In this document: positions 21,958 to 33,300 of the stretch, in pieces
Layout: every line of letters begins with the position of its first letter
How positions within the stretch are numbered: the first letter of the stretch is position 1
NCBI GenBank assembly: GCA_934217675.1
Contig: CAKQCV010000002.1
Location: forward strand, 1-64,000
Origin: an uncultured Prevotella sp.
GTDB taxonomy: Bacteria > Bacteroidota > Bacteroidia > Bacteroidales > Bacteroidaceae
Reading direction: 5' to 3'
Length of the DNA: 64,000 bases
Translations under genes and position numbers: made by a program
The notes under the pieces: model-generated
The model's input: the letters and a program-made list of their open reading frames with translations, nothing else
What the model was told of the DNA's origin: nothing
Databases searched by the model: none

Positions 21958-24405
21958 ATGAAATTAATAAAAGCACAGATTATTTTATTGTTAATGTCTG
22001 TTTGTTGTTCCATTGCATTTGCAGAAGATGCAGATGTACAGATAATGCATTTTTCTGAAAAAGACGGGTTGCCACAAAGTGTATTTACAGGAGTTATTCA
22101 AGATTATAAAGGATATATTTGGATTTGTTCATGGAACGGACTTTGCAGGTATGATGGTTATTCATTTACGCACTATAAAGCGCATCAAGGGGATAATAGT
22201 CCATTGTCAAATAATCGTATATTATCCATACGGGAAACAACAGATGGTAATATTTTATGTAAATTCCATAAGAACAGCTGTTTCCTATTCAAACGTGATG
22301 AAAAGCGTTTTATTGCATTGCCTAAGGATGTGAAATTTACGGGAGATAGATTCAGACCTACTATACAACAAACGAAACAAATAAAGGATTTACCAGAATA
22401 TAAGAATATAGAAACTCGAATTTTGTATAAAGACCGCCAAGGAGGTTTTTGGGTTTTTACTCATAGCGGACTTGATAGGGTTGTGTTTGGTAAAAAGCGT
22501 ATCGCACCTGTGAAAATGTGTCCGGATGGTGAAGAGTTTATACGCTGTATCTTCAGATATGATAAAGACAATATTTTTGTAGCAGACAAGAATGGTTTTA
22601 TCTGTATTTTGGATAATGAGGGAAACACTAAAGGATATTTGAGAGGAGACGGCAGTGTTTCAAATGTTCGCTGTTCGTTTGGAGCTAATGTATATTGCAT
22701 GTTTAGAGATTCTCATGATTTTTTGTGGATAGGAACAAAACCAAATGGTCTTTTTCGTCTTTCTCCATTAAATAATGGTAAGTTCAATGTAAAGGCTTTT
22801 ATTAAAAATAAAGAGAATTCTAATGGTATAAATTGCAATAGTATATATGCAATTAAGGAAGATTTATATGGACATATTCTTGTTGGCACATATGGTGGCG
22901 GTTTGAATATTGTTGTCAATCCGAGGTCGGATTGTCCACAGTTCATTAATTTTCGTAACCATCTAAAGCGGTATCCTGTTGAGGCTAACTTTATTCATGA
23001 TATGCTGTTGACTTCAGATAGAACGTTGTTGCTTGCTACAAATGACGGATTGTTTGTAACAAAGTTGTTACGTGATTTCAAGCAGATGTGTTTTTTGCAA
23101 AATAAGCGTGTGCCATCTGATGCAGAGTCTCTCGGCAATGATCAAGTAATGAGTTTAATGTGTTCAAAGGATGGTAAAATATATGTTGCTACCTATGGAG
23201 GAGGACTTAATGTTATAACCTCAAGGAACCTTTTCTGTAGCAAGATTCGTTTCAATGCATATTCTATGCAAAATGGGATGTATACAGATGTAGTACTTTC
23301 CTTATTTGAGGATATAAAAGGAAATATTTGGTCTGTTTCTGAGCATGGACTTATATCATTCAATCCGAAAGACAAAACTTTTACGAACTATATCGAAGGA
23401 ATATTCTCTGATGGATTTTCATTTTCAGAATGTTCCCCACTTAGTATAAATAATGGAAAGACAACTCTATTCGGTACAACACAGGGACTTATTGCATTAG
23501 ATAATAAAACTTTAGGTAAGAGCAAATATGTTCCAAATATAGTTTTTGATATGCCAGATCAAGTATATTTGTCACCGGAAGAAAAATCTTTAAGTGTGTC
23601 GTTTGCTGCTATTGATTATAATAAGGTTGAACCTATACGTTATGCTTATATGCTTGAGGGTGTGGACAAAAAATGGTTTTATACAATAGATAACAATATT
23701 AATCTTACAAATATACCAGCTGGCTCATTCCGATTAAGAATTCGGTCTACGAATGGTGATGGTGTATGGGTTGATAATGAGACTGATATTATGATACATC
23801 GCACACCGTTCTTTAATGAGCGTCCAATCGCATGGATGATGTACGGAGGGTTACTGCTTGTTTTTATTTTCATTCTTGTAAAGGTAATATTTTATATTAG
23901 GAGTCTGAAAAATGAAATACAGATACTTCGACTTTCAAAAGAGGAAAAGATGGAGTATCTAAAAGTACGTATAGGAGATATTATTGATAGAAAAACACAG
24001 TTGGCTTTACCTGTAATAATAAATGGAAATTTAGCTGATACAGAATCATCTTATGATTATTCTCCAAATGTAGATTCAAATAAGCTATTTAAGGAGAAAG
24101 TAGAAGATTTTATGCATAAAAATATTTCTGATTCAGAGTTGAGCGTTGATAAGTTCTCTAAGGATTTAGGAGTAAGTCGTTCTTTACTGTATATTCAAAT
24201 GAAAAAAGTGTATGGTTGTACACCGAATACATATATACAGAACTGTCGCCTTGATAAAGCTTATGATATGCTAATAAATTGCAAGGAACTTAATATTTCG
24301 GAAATTGCTTATCGTTGTGGCTTTTCTGACCCGAAATATTTCAGTCGCTGTTTTAAGAAGATTAGAGGATATACCCCAACGGAAATCCGGGATAATCACA
24401 AATAA
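21958..24405 (+). CDS. Membrane-spanning propeller/AraC regulator (kinase-less HTCS-like) of the fucose PUL
   Basis: The product (815 residues from ATG 21958) has a signal peptide (MKLIKAQIILLLMSVCCSIAFAED region). A periplasmic two-component-regulator propeller follows, with repeated blades such as DYKGYIWICSWNGLCRYDG, DSHDFLWIGTKPNGLFRL and DIKGNIWSVSEHGLISF. Next come a Y_Y_Y-type domain (about residues 535-615) and a transmembrane helix (about 623-647). The protein ends in a short cytoplasmic linker and an AraC-type double HTH (about 712-810, with ISEIAYRCGFSDPKYFSRCF). Classical hybrid two-component systems have a histidine kinase, phospho-acceptor and receiver between membrane and HTH; none of those is present. 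It probably activates susCD and the GH95 genes on binding a glycan fragment. A start at TTG 21931 is possible, but ATG 21958 gives the clean signal peptide. A TAACTTTG element lies at 21859-21866. Confidence 0.85.
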   Translation: MKLIKAQIILLLMSVCCSIAFAEDADVQIMHFSEKDGLPQSVFTGVIQDYKGYIWICSWNGLCRYDGYSFTHYKAHQGDNSPLSNNRILSIRETTDGNILCKFHKNSCFLFKRDEKRFIALPKDVKFTGDRFRPTIQQTKQIKDLPEYKNIETRILYKDRQGGFWVFTHSGLDRVVFGKKRIAPVKMCPDGEEFIRCIFRYDKDNIFVADKNGFICILDNEGNTKGYLRGDGSVSNVRCSFGANVYCMFRDSHDFLWIGTKPNGLFRLSPLNNGKFNVKAFIKNKENSNGINCNSIYAIKEDLYGHILVGTYGGGLNIVVNPRSDCPQFINFRNHLKRYPVEANFIHDMLLTSDRTLLLATNDGLFVTKLLRDFKQMCFLQNKRVPSDAESLGNDQVMSLMCSKDGKIYVATYGGGLNVITSRNLFCSKIRFNAYSMQNGMYTDVVLSLFEDIKGNIWSVSEHGLISFNPKDKTFTNYIEGIFSDGFSFSECSPLSINNGKTTLFGTTQGLIALDNKTLGKSKYVPNIVFDMPDQVYLSPEEKSLSVSFAAIDYNKVEPIRYAYMLEGVDKKWFYTIDNNINLTNIPAGSFRLRIRSTNGDGVWVDNETDIMIHRTPFFNERPIAWMMYGGLLLVFIFILVKVIFYIRSLKNEIQILRLSKEEKMEYLKVRIGDIIDRKTQLALPVIINGNLADTESSYDYSPNVDSNKLFKEKVEDFMHKNISDSELSVDKFSKDLGVSRSLLYIQMKKVYGCTPNTYIQNCRLDKAYDMLINCKELNISEIAYRCGFSDPKYFSRCFKKIRGYTPTEIRDNHK

Positions 24406-24408
24406 TAA

Positions 24409-24452
24409 AAATTCCCACACTGTATTTTGTTTCAGAGCAGTGTGGGATTTTT
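24409..24452. terminator. Bidirectional terminator between the regulator and susD
   Basis: A hairpin with arms ATTCCCACACTG and CAGTGTGGGAT, flanked by A and T runs, lies between convergent genes and can serve both strands. Confidence 0.8.
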
Positions 24453-24497
24453 GTTGTTAGAAATTCTATATATATAAACAGAGACTGTTTCCTAATA

Positions 24498-26180
24498 TTA
24501 GTTTCCGCTGTAACCGGTGTTCTGTTTAAACTCTTCTTTATTTATTACTGCGTCAAGTTGTGTTTGTGGAATAGGTCGCAGTATATGATAATCCTTTATA
24601 TTAGACTTGGCATCAGGATTGTACTTTTGAACACGCTCAAGTAGCTTATCTGTTCTTTTAAGATCGAACCAGCGTTGTTGCTCTCCGCCAAGCTCTCTTG
24701 CACGTTCGTCAAGAATAAAATCGATAGTAAGTTCATCTTGAGATATTTCCATCTCTTTTTTATGCCCCTCTTTCCCAGCTCTTCGTCTGATTTCGTTTAT
24801 ATATTCTGCACCTTCCTTTTTATGGTTCAGATTCAGCTCAGCCTCTGCAGCAATGAGATACATTTCAGCAAGTCGTATGATAACACTATGGCGTTTGCTT
24901 CCTGTATAGTTGACAGATTCGCGGGTAGGGTCAAGGAATTTCTTGAAGGTAACGTTTTGTACACGGTTTTTGATTGAACCGTCAGCATTGTAAACCTTGT
25001 TGCGGTCTATCACTATGTAGTTGTGCTTATCCTGTTCTTCCTGACTCATGCTGTATTTTGTAAAAACAATAGCAGTGTCACCTTTTGCTATATATGAACT
25101 GTTGTTATTGTTGCAAATCCAAGCTTGTTGGAAAATGTCATCATAGCGAGAGTCTATTTTTTCGTTAAATAAGTCGAGGTAGAATGCTGTTGGCATATAT
25201 CTGTTAAATCCACGTCCATATTCGATAGAGCGTGTGACAGGCTTTTTGCCATTTTTGTCGAGAACTTGATCATAGCACATAACCCAAAACAGATGTATAG
25301 GATTATTGCCAGGAGTTCTCCAAATGATAGGTTTCCCGTCTGGTCCCTGTTCGATTGATGTTCCAAAAATTTCATTTTTGTCATACACACATACAAAGAT
25401 ATTTTCTTTTGATTCGTTACAAGTATTGATGTTGCAAAGTTCATTGTAATCGTCAGCCAACTTATATCCGTAATTGTTGATAACATTCTTTGCGTGAATC
25501 AACGCTTCTTCATTGTCGCCTGTATACAGACAAACACGTGCCATAAGTGCTTCTGCTGCACCTTTAGTTACTCTTCCATAGTCTGTTGTCGTTTCTGGTA
25601 GTTTACTGAATGCTTCCTTTAAATCTTCATTGATAATTTTATAGAAGTCATCTACAGATGAACGTGTAACGTATCCGCTTGGTGATTTACATTCATCAGT
25701 TGTAAGGTATACTCCGCCCCATGTCTCAACGATATGCCATAAATATAATGCACGTAAGAAGTGTGCTTCGCCAAGCCGTATGTTCTTTTCATTCGGCTGA
25801 AGATCAGAGGAGGGGAGTCTGCTTATTGCTGAGTTGCAAGTGTTTAGAGCAGAATAAAGTCTTTCCCATTCTTTGGTTATAGCTGTGCTTGACCCTTGTA
25901 GAGAACTGTTATAGTCGGATAGTTCAGCCTGTCCGCATCCGTTTCCACGTGTAAAGATATCGGTACCCAATTCTGTCATAGATATTGCATACTCTTGTCC
26001 GTACCAGAATCTCAATGGTGTGTAGCAAGAGTTTATAAGAGCTTCAGCTCCTGATTTTGTCTTATAGAAAGTATTTGCGGTAAGTCCGCTTTTGTTGTCT
26101 TCTTCAAGAAAATCGCTGCATGAAGAGGTTAGAGTTGTAGCGGCGCATGCCATGATACACCATTTATATATTTTGTTCAT
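24498..26180 (-). CDS. SusD/RagB-like outer-membrane glycan-binding lipoprotein
   Basis: The 560-residue protein starts with a lipoprotein signal (lipobox TSSC, acylated C21) and continues SDFLEEDNKSG, the usual start of a SusD family member. The helical TPR-like core and the C-terminal signature, ending in a YHILRPIPQTQLDAV phrase, fit SusD/RagB. SusD proteins sit on the cell surface as a lid over the SusC transporter and bind the glycan. The gene follows susC after 17 bp on the same strand and belongs to the same transcript. Specificity for fucosylated glycans is inferred from the two flanking GH95 genes. Confidence 0.93.
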   Translation of the reverse strand: MNKIYKWCIMACAATTLTSSCSDFLEEDNKSGLTANTFYKTKSGAEALINSCYTPLRFWYGQEYAISMTELGTDIFTRGNGCGQAELSDYNSSLQGSSTAITKEWERLYSALNTCNSAISRLPSSDLQPNEKNIRLGEAHFLRALYLWHIVETWGGVYLTTDECKSPSGYVTRSSVDDFYKIINEDLKEAFSKLPETTTDYGRVTKGAAEALMARVCLYTGDNEEALIHAKNVINNYGYKLADDYNELCNINTCNESKENIFVCVYDKNEIFGTSIEQGPDGKPIIWRTPGNNPIHLFWVMCYDQVLDKNGKKPVTRSIEYGRGFNRYMPTAFYLDLFNEKIDSRYDDIFQQAWICNNNNSSYIAKGDTAIVFTKYSMSQEEQDKHNYIVIDRNKVYNADGSIKNRVQNVTFKKFLDPTRESVNYTGSKRHSVIIRLAEMYLIAAEAELNLNHKKEGAEYINEIRRRAGKEGHKKEMEISQDELTIDFILDERARELGGEQQRWFDLKRTDKLLERVQKYNPDAKSNIKDYHILRPIPQTQLDAVINKEEFKQNTGYSGN

Positions 26181-26197
26181 AGTTTTAATTGAAATTA

Positions 26198-29182
26198 TTA
26201 AAATTCAACATTTAGTCCAAAAACAGCCTGTTTTGTCATAGGATAACTTAGAGAACCTCCACGTTCTGGGTCATAGTTGTCGAAATGACTGAATGTGAAG
26301 AAATTCTTAAGTGAACAATATATTCTTATTTTTGTAGCATTTATTTTGTTTATCAATGTTTTAGGTAAAGAATATCCTAATGTTATTTCTTTGATTTTCA
26401 AGTAAGAGCCATCTACGTATCCGAGGGATTCAAGTCGAGGGTCGCTGCTTGAGAAACTTTTCTCTGGGCGTGGAAAGTCGTTTGTTGGATTGTCTTCTGT
26501 CCAGTAATTGAATTTCAGTCCTGGATCACCTTGATTTCTGAAAGAACCGTATCCGGCTGCCTCTGCGTGTAGAGTTTGTCCTTGTCTCCAATACATAAAA
26601 ATTCTGAGGTCAAAGTCTTTATATCTGAAAGTGTTATTCATTCCCATTACGAAGTCTGGAACTTGAGAACCAAGAATCACACGGTCGTTGTCGTTGTCTA
26701 TTTTAAAGTCTTTATTCTGGTCATAAATTTTTATTCTACCAGGCTTTTCCCCATATTTTGCTGCCTCTTCAGCCTCGTAGAGTTGCCAAATGCCAAGTTT
26801 CTTCAATCCATAGTATGTCTTTATAGGATGTCCAACAAACCAACCGTTACTGATGTCACGGTTTGACCCATCAGCAAGTTCTTTGATTTTTTCTCTATTT
26901 AGAGTGAAAGTAAGATCTGTGTTCCATTTGAAATTCTTATTCACAATATTTGCTGTGTTAAGTACAATTTCTATACCTTTGTTTTCTGTTTTACCAACGT
27001 TGTCCCATGATATGGAGTATCCTGTAGACGTCGGAACTTTTTTTTGCATAAGTAAGTCGTATGTATTTTGATAGTATAGGTCAATAGAACCGCTAATTCT
27101 ATTGTTTATAAATCCGAAATCAATACCTAAGTTTGTAGTTGCAGTTTTTTCCCATCCGAGCGCAGTGTTTGGTGTCAATGCTGGGTAGTATCCGTATGCA
27201 CCACCTTCAACACCATTGTTGATAAACGAATACATGGTTTTTCCAAGTCCACCTTGTGTCTGATAGGCAGAAACTGCACTATTTCCAGATATGCCATAGC
27301 TTAGGCGTAGTTTCAGATTATAGAGCCATTCAACATTTTTGAGGAAATTTTCTTCTTTGATTCTCCATGCTAATGCTGCAGATGGGAAGAATCCCCATTT
27401 ATGTTTGCTTGCCAATACAGATGAGCCATCTTCACGGAATGTAAGGGTTAGCAGATACTTCTCATTAAACTTGTAGTTTATTCTGCCGAAAAACGAAGCC
27501 ATTGTTGTCTTTATGTAATTGCTGCTGATTTTTTGGCTGTTCTGTAGTGCACCGAGGTTGTAAAATAGCATGCTTGAAGATATTATGTCATGTCCGGAGC
27601 CAGTATAAGTTTCTGTTTCATTCTGATAGAGAGCGTTTCCTGCCATTACACTGAAATCATGTTTGTTGATTTTAAATTTATAGTTAATGGTGTTTTCCCA
27701 TGACCAGTTCATATCTGTCTCGTTAGTAGCGTCTGCAACAGAATAGTCGCCAGCTCCATCAAGAGTGTACTGGTCTGCAAAATGTCCGTTCCTGATATCC
27801 TTCCTGTCTAAGCCGAATGTTGATGTTAGTGTAAGGTTCTTGATAATGTTCCAATTTGCTCCTACATTTCCTACGAGATGACTTGTTCTTTTGTTGTTTT
27901 TATAAGCTCCTGGCACTTCTTCTGCTATCGGACTAATAGTCTGTCCGTCATTGAATGGTAAAGGGTTTATAGAACCATCTTCATTGTATACATCACCGTA
28001 TGGTGAATAGTATATGGCACGATTTAATGGATCGCGGCGTATATTTTGGTTTTGAAATGTATACACCATGTTGAAGTTAAGTCTAAAATCGTTTGTTACT
28101 TTATGTGAAATGCCAAGTGTAGTATTATATCTGTTAAGATTGTCAAGTTTCACAAGTCCTTGTTCTTTCATGTATTCAAATGCGAGGTTGAATGATGTCT
28201 TTTCGGAGCCATTAGATATACTGATAGAATGAGACATTTGATTTCCGTCTTTCATCAAGAGGTCAACCCAATCTACATCTTGGTTGTTTATTACAGCATC
28301 GTAGGCAGAACCAAAAATTTTAGCATCATCAGCTTCGCTTGCCCATTGCCCATCTGCTTTATAAGCCTCACGTTTGAAGTTTGCCCATTCTTGCAAGTTC
28401 ATTCTTTCTGGATACGCTGCGACAGAATTTGTTGAGTAATATCCGTTATATGATACTTTTGTCTTACCTTGTGTACCTTTTTTAGTAGTAATGAGTATAA
28501 CACCATTAGCACCTCTTGAACCATATATAGCAGTTGACGAGGCATCCTTTAGAATTTCCATTGATTCTATGATATTAGGGTTGATGTCAATGTCTGTTCC
28601 GTATGGTATACCGTCTACGATTATGAGTGGAGTATTTGAAGCATTCAAGGAGCGGTTGCCACGGATAGAAAATGATAGTCCAGAGCCTGTTTGTCCGCTT
28701 GACTTCGTCATATCGAGACCTGCAACTTTTCCTTGTAGGCTTTCAAGGGCATTTGTTGTAGGAGTTGCAACAATATCTTCTGATTTGATAGATGTCATAG
28801 ATCCTGTCAAATCGCGCTTTTTAACAGCTCCATATCCAATTACAACCACTTCGTCAAGATCCTTTAGGTTGTCTTTAAGAATTATCTTCATAGGTACACC
28901 AGATTTTGCTTCAATTTCCTGGCTTATCATTCCAATATAACTTACCTCTATTCTTTTTGAATTTGCAGGAACTGTGATAGAGAATTTTCCATTGATATCG
29001 GTTACTGTTCCTAATTGTGATTGTCCGATAACGGTTACACTCGCCCCGATTACAGGTTGCCCGGAATTGTCGAGCACTGTGCCTGAGACATTTTTGTTCT
29101 GTGCGTGTACATTTTGTACATTCAGAATGATTAGTGAGAGCATGATAAAAATGTATCTGCTCATTTGTTTAAGATGTTTCAT
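26198..29182 (-). CDS. SusC/RagA-like TonB-dependent glycan transporter
   Basis: The product (994 residues from ATG 29182) has a signal peptide ending near VHAQN and then a carboxypeptidase-D-like regulatory domain (VSGTVLDNSGQPVIGASVTV). The TonB-box region DEVVVIGYGAVKKRDLTGS and a plug with SIRGNRSLNASNTPLIIVDG and STAIYGSRGANGVILITTKKG follow. A 22-strand type barrel ends at FGLNVEF. These are hallmarks of SusC proteins, which import oligosaccharides with TonB energy. A TTG at 29218 would add 12 residues, but ATG 29182 gives a normal signal peptide. It is transcribed divergently from the second GH95 gene and ahead of susD. Confidence 0.95.
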   Translation of the reverse strand: MKHLKQMSRYIFIMLSLIILNVQNVHAQNKNVSGTVLDNSGQPVIGASVTVIGQSQLGTVTDINGKFSITVPANSKRIEVSYIGMISQEIEAKSGVPMKIILKDNLKDLDEVVVIGYGAVKKRDLTGSMTSIKSEDIVATPTTNALESLQGKVAGLDMTKSSGQTGSGLSFSIRGNRSLNASNTPLIIVDGIPYGTDIDINPNIIESMEILKDASSTAIYGSRGANGVILITTKKGTQGKTKVSYNGYYSTNSVAAYPERMNLQEWANFKREAYKADGQWASEADDAKIFGSAYDAVINNQDVDWVDLLMKDGNQMSHSISISNGSEKTSFNLAFEYMKEQGLVKLDNLNRYNTTLGISHKVTNDFRLNFNMVYTFQNQNIRRDPLNRAIYYSPYGDVYNEDGSINPLPFNDGQTISPIAEEVPGAYKNNKRTSHLVGNVGANWNIIKNLTLTSTFGLDRKDIRNGHFADQYTLDGAGDYSVADATNETDMNWSWENTINYKFKINKHDFSVMAGNALYQNETETYTGSGHDIISSSMLFYNLGALQNSQKISSNYIKTTMASFFGRINYKFNEKYLLTLTFREDGSSVLASKHKWGFFPSAALAWRIKEENFLKNVEWLYNLKLRLSYGISGNSAVSAYQTQGGLGKTMYSFINNGVEGGAYGYYPALTPNTALGWEKTATTNLGIDFGFINNRISGSIDLYYQNTYDLLMQKKVPTSTGYSISWDNVGKTENKGIEIVLNTANIVNKNFKWNTDLTFTLNREKIKELADGSNRDISNGWFVGHPIKTYYGLKKLGIWQLYEAEEAAKYGEKPGRIKIYDQNKDFKIDNDNDRVILGSQVPDFVMGMNNTFRYKDFDLRIFMYWRQGQTLHAEAAGYGSFRNQGDPGLKFNYWTEDNPTNDFPRPEKSFSSSDPRLESLGYVDGSYLKIKEITLGYSLPKTLINKINATKIRIYCSLKNFFTFSHFDNYDPERGGSLSYPMTKQAVFGLNVEF

Positions 29183-29215
29183 ACTGATGTTATTAGAAAT
29201 TAATTGTTTTTGCAG

Positions 29216-29223
29216 CAAATATA
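29216..29223 (-). promoter_or_regulatory. Possible -7 element for susC-susD
   Basis: On the minus strand TATATTTG fits TAnnTTTG and lies about 34 nt before ATG 29182. No clear -33 TTG is present, as expected if an AraC-type activator is needed; this is inference. Confidence 0.4.
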
Positions 29224-29369
29224 TATATTTGTTAAAGATAAAGAGGTGGATTATTTTCTTTTGAGGTTCAAAATCTTTTTCTGATGTGTATTTTCCTCCT
29301 TTTTTGTGTATATTGCTGTTTTTTAACCAATAAAAAATAATAATCCTCTATATGATAATTGGCATTGAC

Positions 29370-29377
29370 TAATTTTG
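29370..29377 (+). promoter_or_regulatory. Possible -7 element for the second GH95 gene
   Basis: TAATTTTG lies 39 bp before ATG 29417. There is no good -33 match. The 234-bp divergent region 29183-29416 thus holds both candidate PUL promoters. Confidence 0.4.
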
Positions 29378-29416
29378 CAAAAAACAAATCAAGTAACAAG
29401 ATAAATAATAGTATTA

Positions 29417-32065
29417 ATGAAACATTTTGGAAAAACAATTAAAAGTATAGTGCTTGTCGCTATATTTACGTCTATTTTTTCACTTATACATGCGGAGAAT
29501 AATCTGTGCTTGTGGTATCCGAAACCTGCTTCATATTGGGAAGAGGCTCTACCTCTTGGTAATGGACGTCTTGCAGCAATGGTTTCAGGTTCTGTTGCAC
29601 AAGACACGATTCAGCTAAATGAAGATACTTTTTGGAGTGGTTCACCTTATAATAATTATAATGAGAATAGTTTGACGTATCTGCAACAGATTCGGAATGG
29701 TATACAAAGTCGTACAGAGGCAGGGTATATTAAAGCTCAGAAACTTGCTTTGAAAAATATTGTTGCAGATAGAACGAAGACAAGTCATGGACAAATTTAT
29801 GAATCTGTTGGTAGGCTTTTATTGACGTTCCCTGGTCAAACCTTTTCAGATGAAATAACAAAAAGTGGTAATACAAAACATCCTTCAACTGTAAAGAACT
29901 ACAGACGATGGCTTGATTTGGAAAATGCTACATCAGGAGTTAGTTATGAATGTAAAGGAGTAAAATATACAAGGACAGTATTCACATCTTTTAAAGATAA
30001 TGTTGTCGTAATCCGTTTGACTGCAAGTAAGGCAGGGAAGCTTGATTTCATAACATCATTTGTCGGACCGGAGAAAACTACTCGTATAAAATGTACTTCA
30101 TCAAAATATGATGATAATACACTGTTGGTACATTCTTTTCCAGGAAAGGAGAGTGAAGAGAATATACCATGCAAGTTAGAATGTTATACATTTATTCGTA
30201 TTGTTGATAATGATGGAATTGTTAAAAATGGAAAGCAAAGCGTAAAAACTTTAGCAACAGCAGATTCGCAGACTGTGCCAACACTTAATGTTAAAAATGC
30301 TACAGACGTAACGATTATTATTAGTTCAGCAACGAATTTTGTTAATTATAAAGATATCTCGGCGGATGCAAAATGTAAAGCACTGTCATTTATTGAGGCT
30401 TGGCAAAATAAAAAATATGAAACAGCTCTTGCTGAGCATGAAGAAAAATATAAAGAACAGTTCGACAGAGTAAAGTTTACGTTAGGCGAAAATCTTGAAC
30501 AAAGTGTAAAAGATACAGAAACTCGTATTAAGGAATTCTCTACAGTGTCAGATCCATCGCTTGTTGCTATGTATTTTCAATTTGGTAGATATTTGTTAAT
30601 CTCATCGTCGCAACCTGGCTCGCAACCTGCAAATTTGCAAGGTATATGGAATCCTGATGGCAGACAATATCCAGCATGGGATTCGAAGTATACTACAAAT
30701 ATTAACGTAGAAATGAACTACTGGCCAGCTGAGGTTACGAATCTGTCAGAATGTCATTTGCCATTTCTACAGCTTGTAAAGGAGGTGAGTGAAACAGGAA
30801 AACAGAGTGCAGAGAAAATGTATGGTTGTAAAGGGTGGGCGTTGCATCATAATACAGATTTGTGGCGTGCTACAGGTGCAGTCGACAATGTTTCTGCTGC
30901 TATATGGCCAACATGCAATGCTTGGTTCTGCTCGCATATATGGGAGCATTATTTGTATACAGGCGATAAGAAATTTCTTGCAGAGTATTATCCTGTGATG
31001 AAGGGTGCTGCTGAGTTCTACCAAGGTTTTTTATATGAGGATAGCATAACTGGTTATATGGTTGCAGGTCCATCTGTATCTCCTGAAAACCATCCTGGTA
31101 AATGGAAATATACGGATGATAATGGTAAAATTCAGAATTGTGCTGTATTTCAAGGTATAACTATGGATAATGCCATGATTTATGATTTGTTGAAAAATAC
31201 ATCCGCCGCAGCAAAAACTCTTGGAGTAGATAATACCTTCTCTAAAGAAATAGACAAACTTCGAGATAAAATCTCACCAATGCGTATTGGAAAATATGGA
31301 CAGTTGCAGGAATGGCAAGATGATTGGGACAGGGAATACTCAGGACACCGTCATTTGTCACATCTGTGGGGTGCTTTTCCTGGTAGCCAGGTATCACCGT
31401 ATGACAATACAGACCTTTACCAAGGTGTGCATAAGAGTCTTGTTGGGCGTGGAGATGCAAGTCGCGGATGGTCAATGGGATGGAAAGTCTGTCTGTGGGC
31501 TCGAATGTTAGATGGTAATCATGCAATGACTTTAATAAAGAATCAATTAAAGTTGAAAGATCCAAATGCTACAATAAGAGATCAGGATGGAGGAACCTAC
31601 GCCAACATGTTTGATTCTCACCCTCCATATCAGATTGATGGAAACTTTGGTTGTTGTGCGGGAATAGCTGAGATGCTTGTACAAAGTCATGCTGGTTTCT
31701 TGCATATCTTGCCTGCTCTGCCTCTTGAATGGAAGAAGAATGGTGAAGTAAAAGGATTGTGCACTCGTGGTGGCTTTGAAATAACCGATTTGAAGTGGGT
31801 TGATGGAAAAGTTACCTTGTTGAAGATAAAGAGTAGGGTAGGAGGAAATCTGCGTTTACGTTCAGCAACTCCGTTGAAATTTGCTGATGGTACAGGTTTG
31901 CATTTGGCAGAAGGGAGAAATACAAATCCTATAATGCAGCCATATCAGATGCCGGCTCCTATAGTAAAGGATAAATCTAAAATTCCAGAAACATTGTTGC
32001 CGGAAACAATTCTTTACGACATTCCAACCATAGCAGGACAGGAAATAGAATTTGTAGGTTGTTGA
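29417..32065 (+). CDS. GH95 alpha-L-fucosidase/alpha-L-galactosidase
   Basis: The 882-residue protein has a signal peptide (about residues 1-26, ending near LIHAEN) and then goes straight into the GH95 module ([20 protein letters not shown]). Catalytic residues predicted by analogy with AfcA are N428/N430 in [14 protein letters not shown]557 in PSVSPENHP and D741 in YQIDGNFG. It lacks the 340-residue N-terminal extension and the T9SS-like tail of the paralogue at 17981, so it probably stays in the periplasm. That would give a surface enzyme and a periplasmic enzyme acting in sequence, which is inference. The gene is divergent from susC. Confidence 0.9.
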   Translation: MKHFGKTIKSIVLVAIFTSIFSLIHAENNLCLWYPKPASYWEEALPLGNGRLAAMVSGSVAQDTIQLNEDTFWSGSPYNNYNENSLTYLQQIRNGIQSRTEAGYIKAQKLALKNIVADRTKTSHGQIYESVGRLLLTFPGQTFSDEITKSGNTKHPSTVKNYRRWLDLENATSGVSYECKGVKYTRTVFTSFKDNVVVIRLTASKAGKLDFITSFVGPEKTTRIKCTSSKYDDNTLLVHSFPGKESEENIPCKLECYTFIRIVDNDGIVKNGKQSVKTLATADSQTVPTLNVKNATDVTIIISSATNFVNYKDISADAKCKALSFIEAWQNKKYETALAEHEEKYKEQFDRVKFTLGENLEQSVKDTETRIKEFSTVSDPSLVAMYFQFGRYLLISSSQPGSQPANLQGIWNPDGRQYPAWDSKYTTNINVEMNYWPAEVTNLSECHLPFLQLVKEVSETGKQSAEKMYGCKGWALHHNTDLWRATGAVDNVSAAIWPTCNAWFCSHIWEHYLYTGDKKFLAEYYPVMKGAAEFYQGFLYEDSITGYMVAGPSVSPENHPGKWKYTDDNGKIQNCAVFQGITMDNAMIYDLLKNTSAAAKTLGVDNTFSKEIDKLRDKISPMRIGKYGQLQEWQDDWDREYSGHRHLSHLWGAFPGSQVSPYDNTDLYQGVHKSLVGRGDASRGWSMGWKVCLWARMLDGNHAMTLIKNQLKLKDPNATIRDQDGGTYANMFDSHPPYQIDGNFGCCAGIAEMLVQSHAGFLHILPALPLEWKKNGEVKGLCTRGGFEITDLKWVDGKVTLLKIKSRVGGNLRLRSATPLKFADGTGLHLAEGRNTNPIMQPYQMPAPIVKDKSKIPETLLPETILYDIPTIAGQEIEFVGC

Positions 32066-32095
32066 TGTAAGTCTTTCCGGTATTTCTGTAATGAA

Positions 32096-32151
32096 AATCT
32101 CCCCATAATTGTTAAGTAAATTTTTTAGTACTTAATGCTTATGGGGAGATT
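32096..32151. terminator. Bidirectional terminator between GH95 and trpS
   Basis: A long hairpin pairs 32096-32108 with 32139-32151 (13 bp) and has an additional inner stem TTAAGTA/TACTTAA. It lies between convergent genes. Confidence 0.8.
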
Positions 32152-32172
32152 ATTTATATTGTTACTGATAAA

Positions 32173-33279
<1,107 letters not shown>

Positions 33280-33300
33280 TTATTCGGTTTAATATTACTG

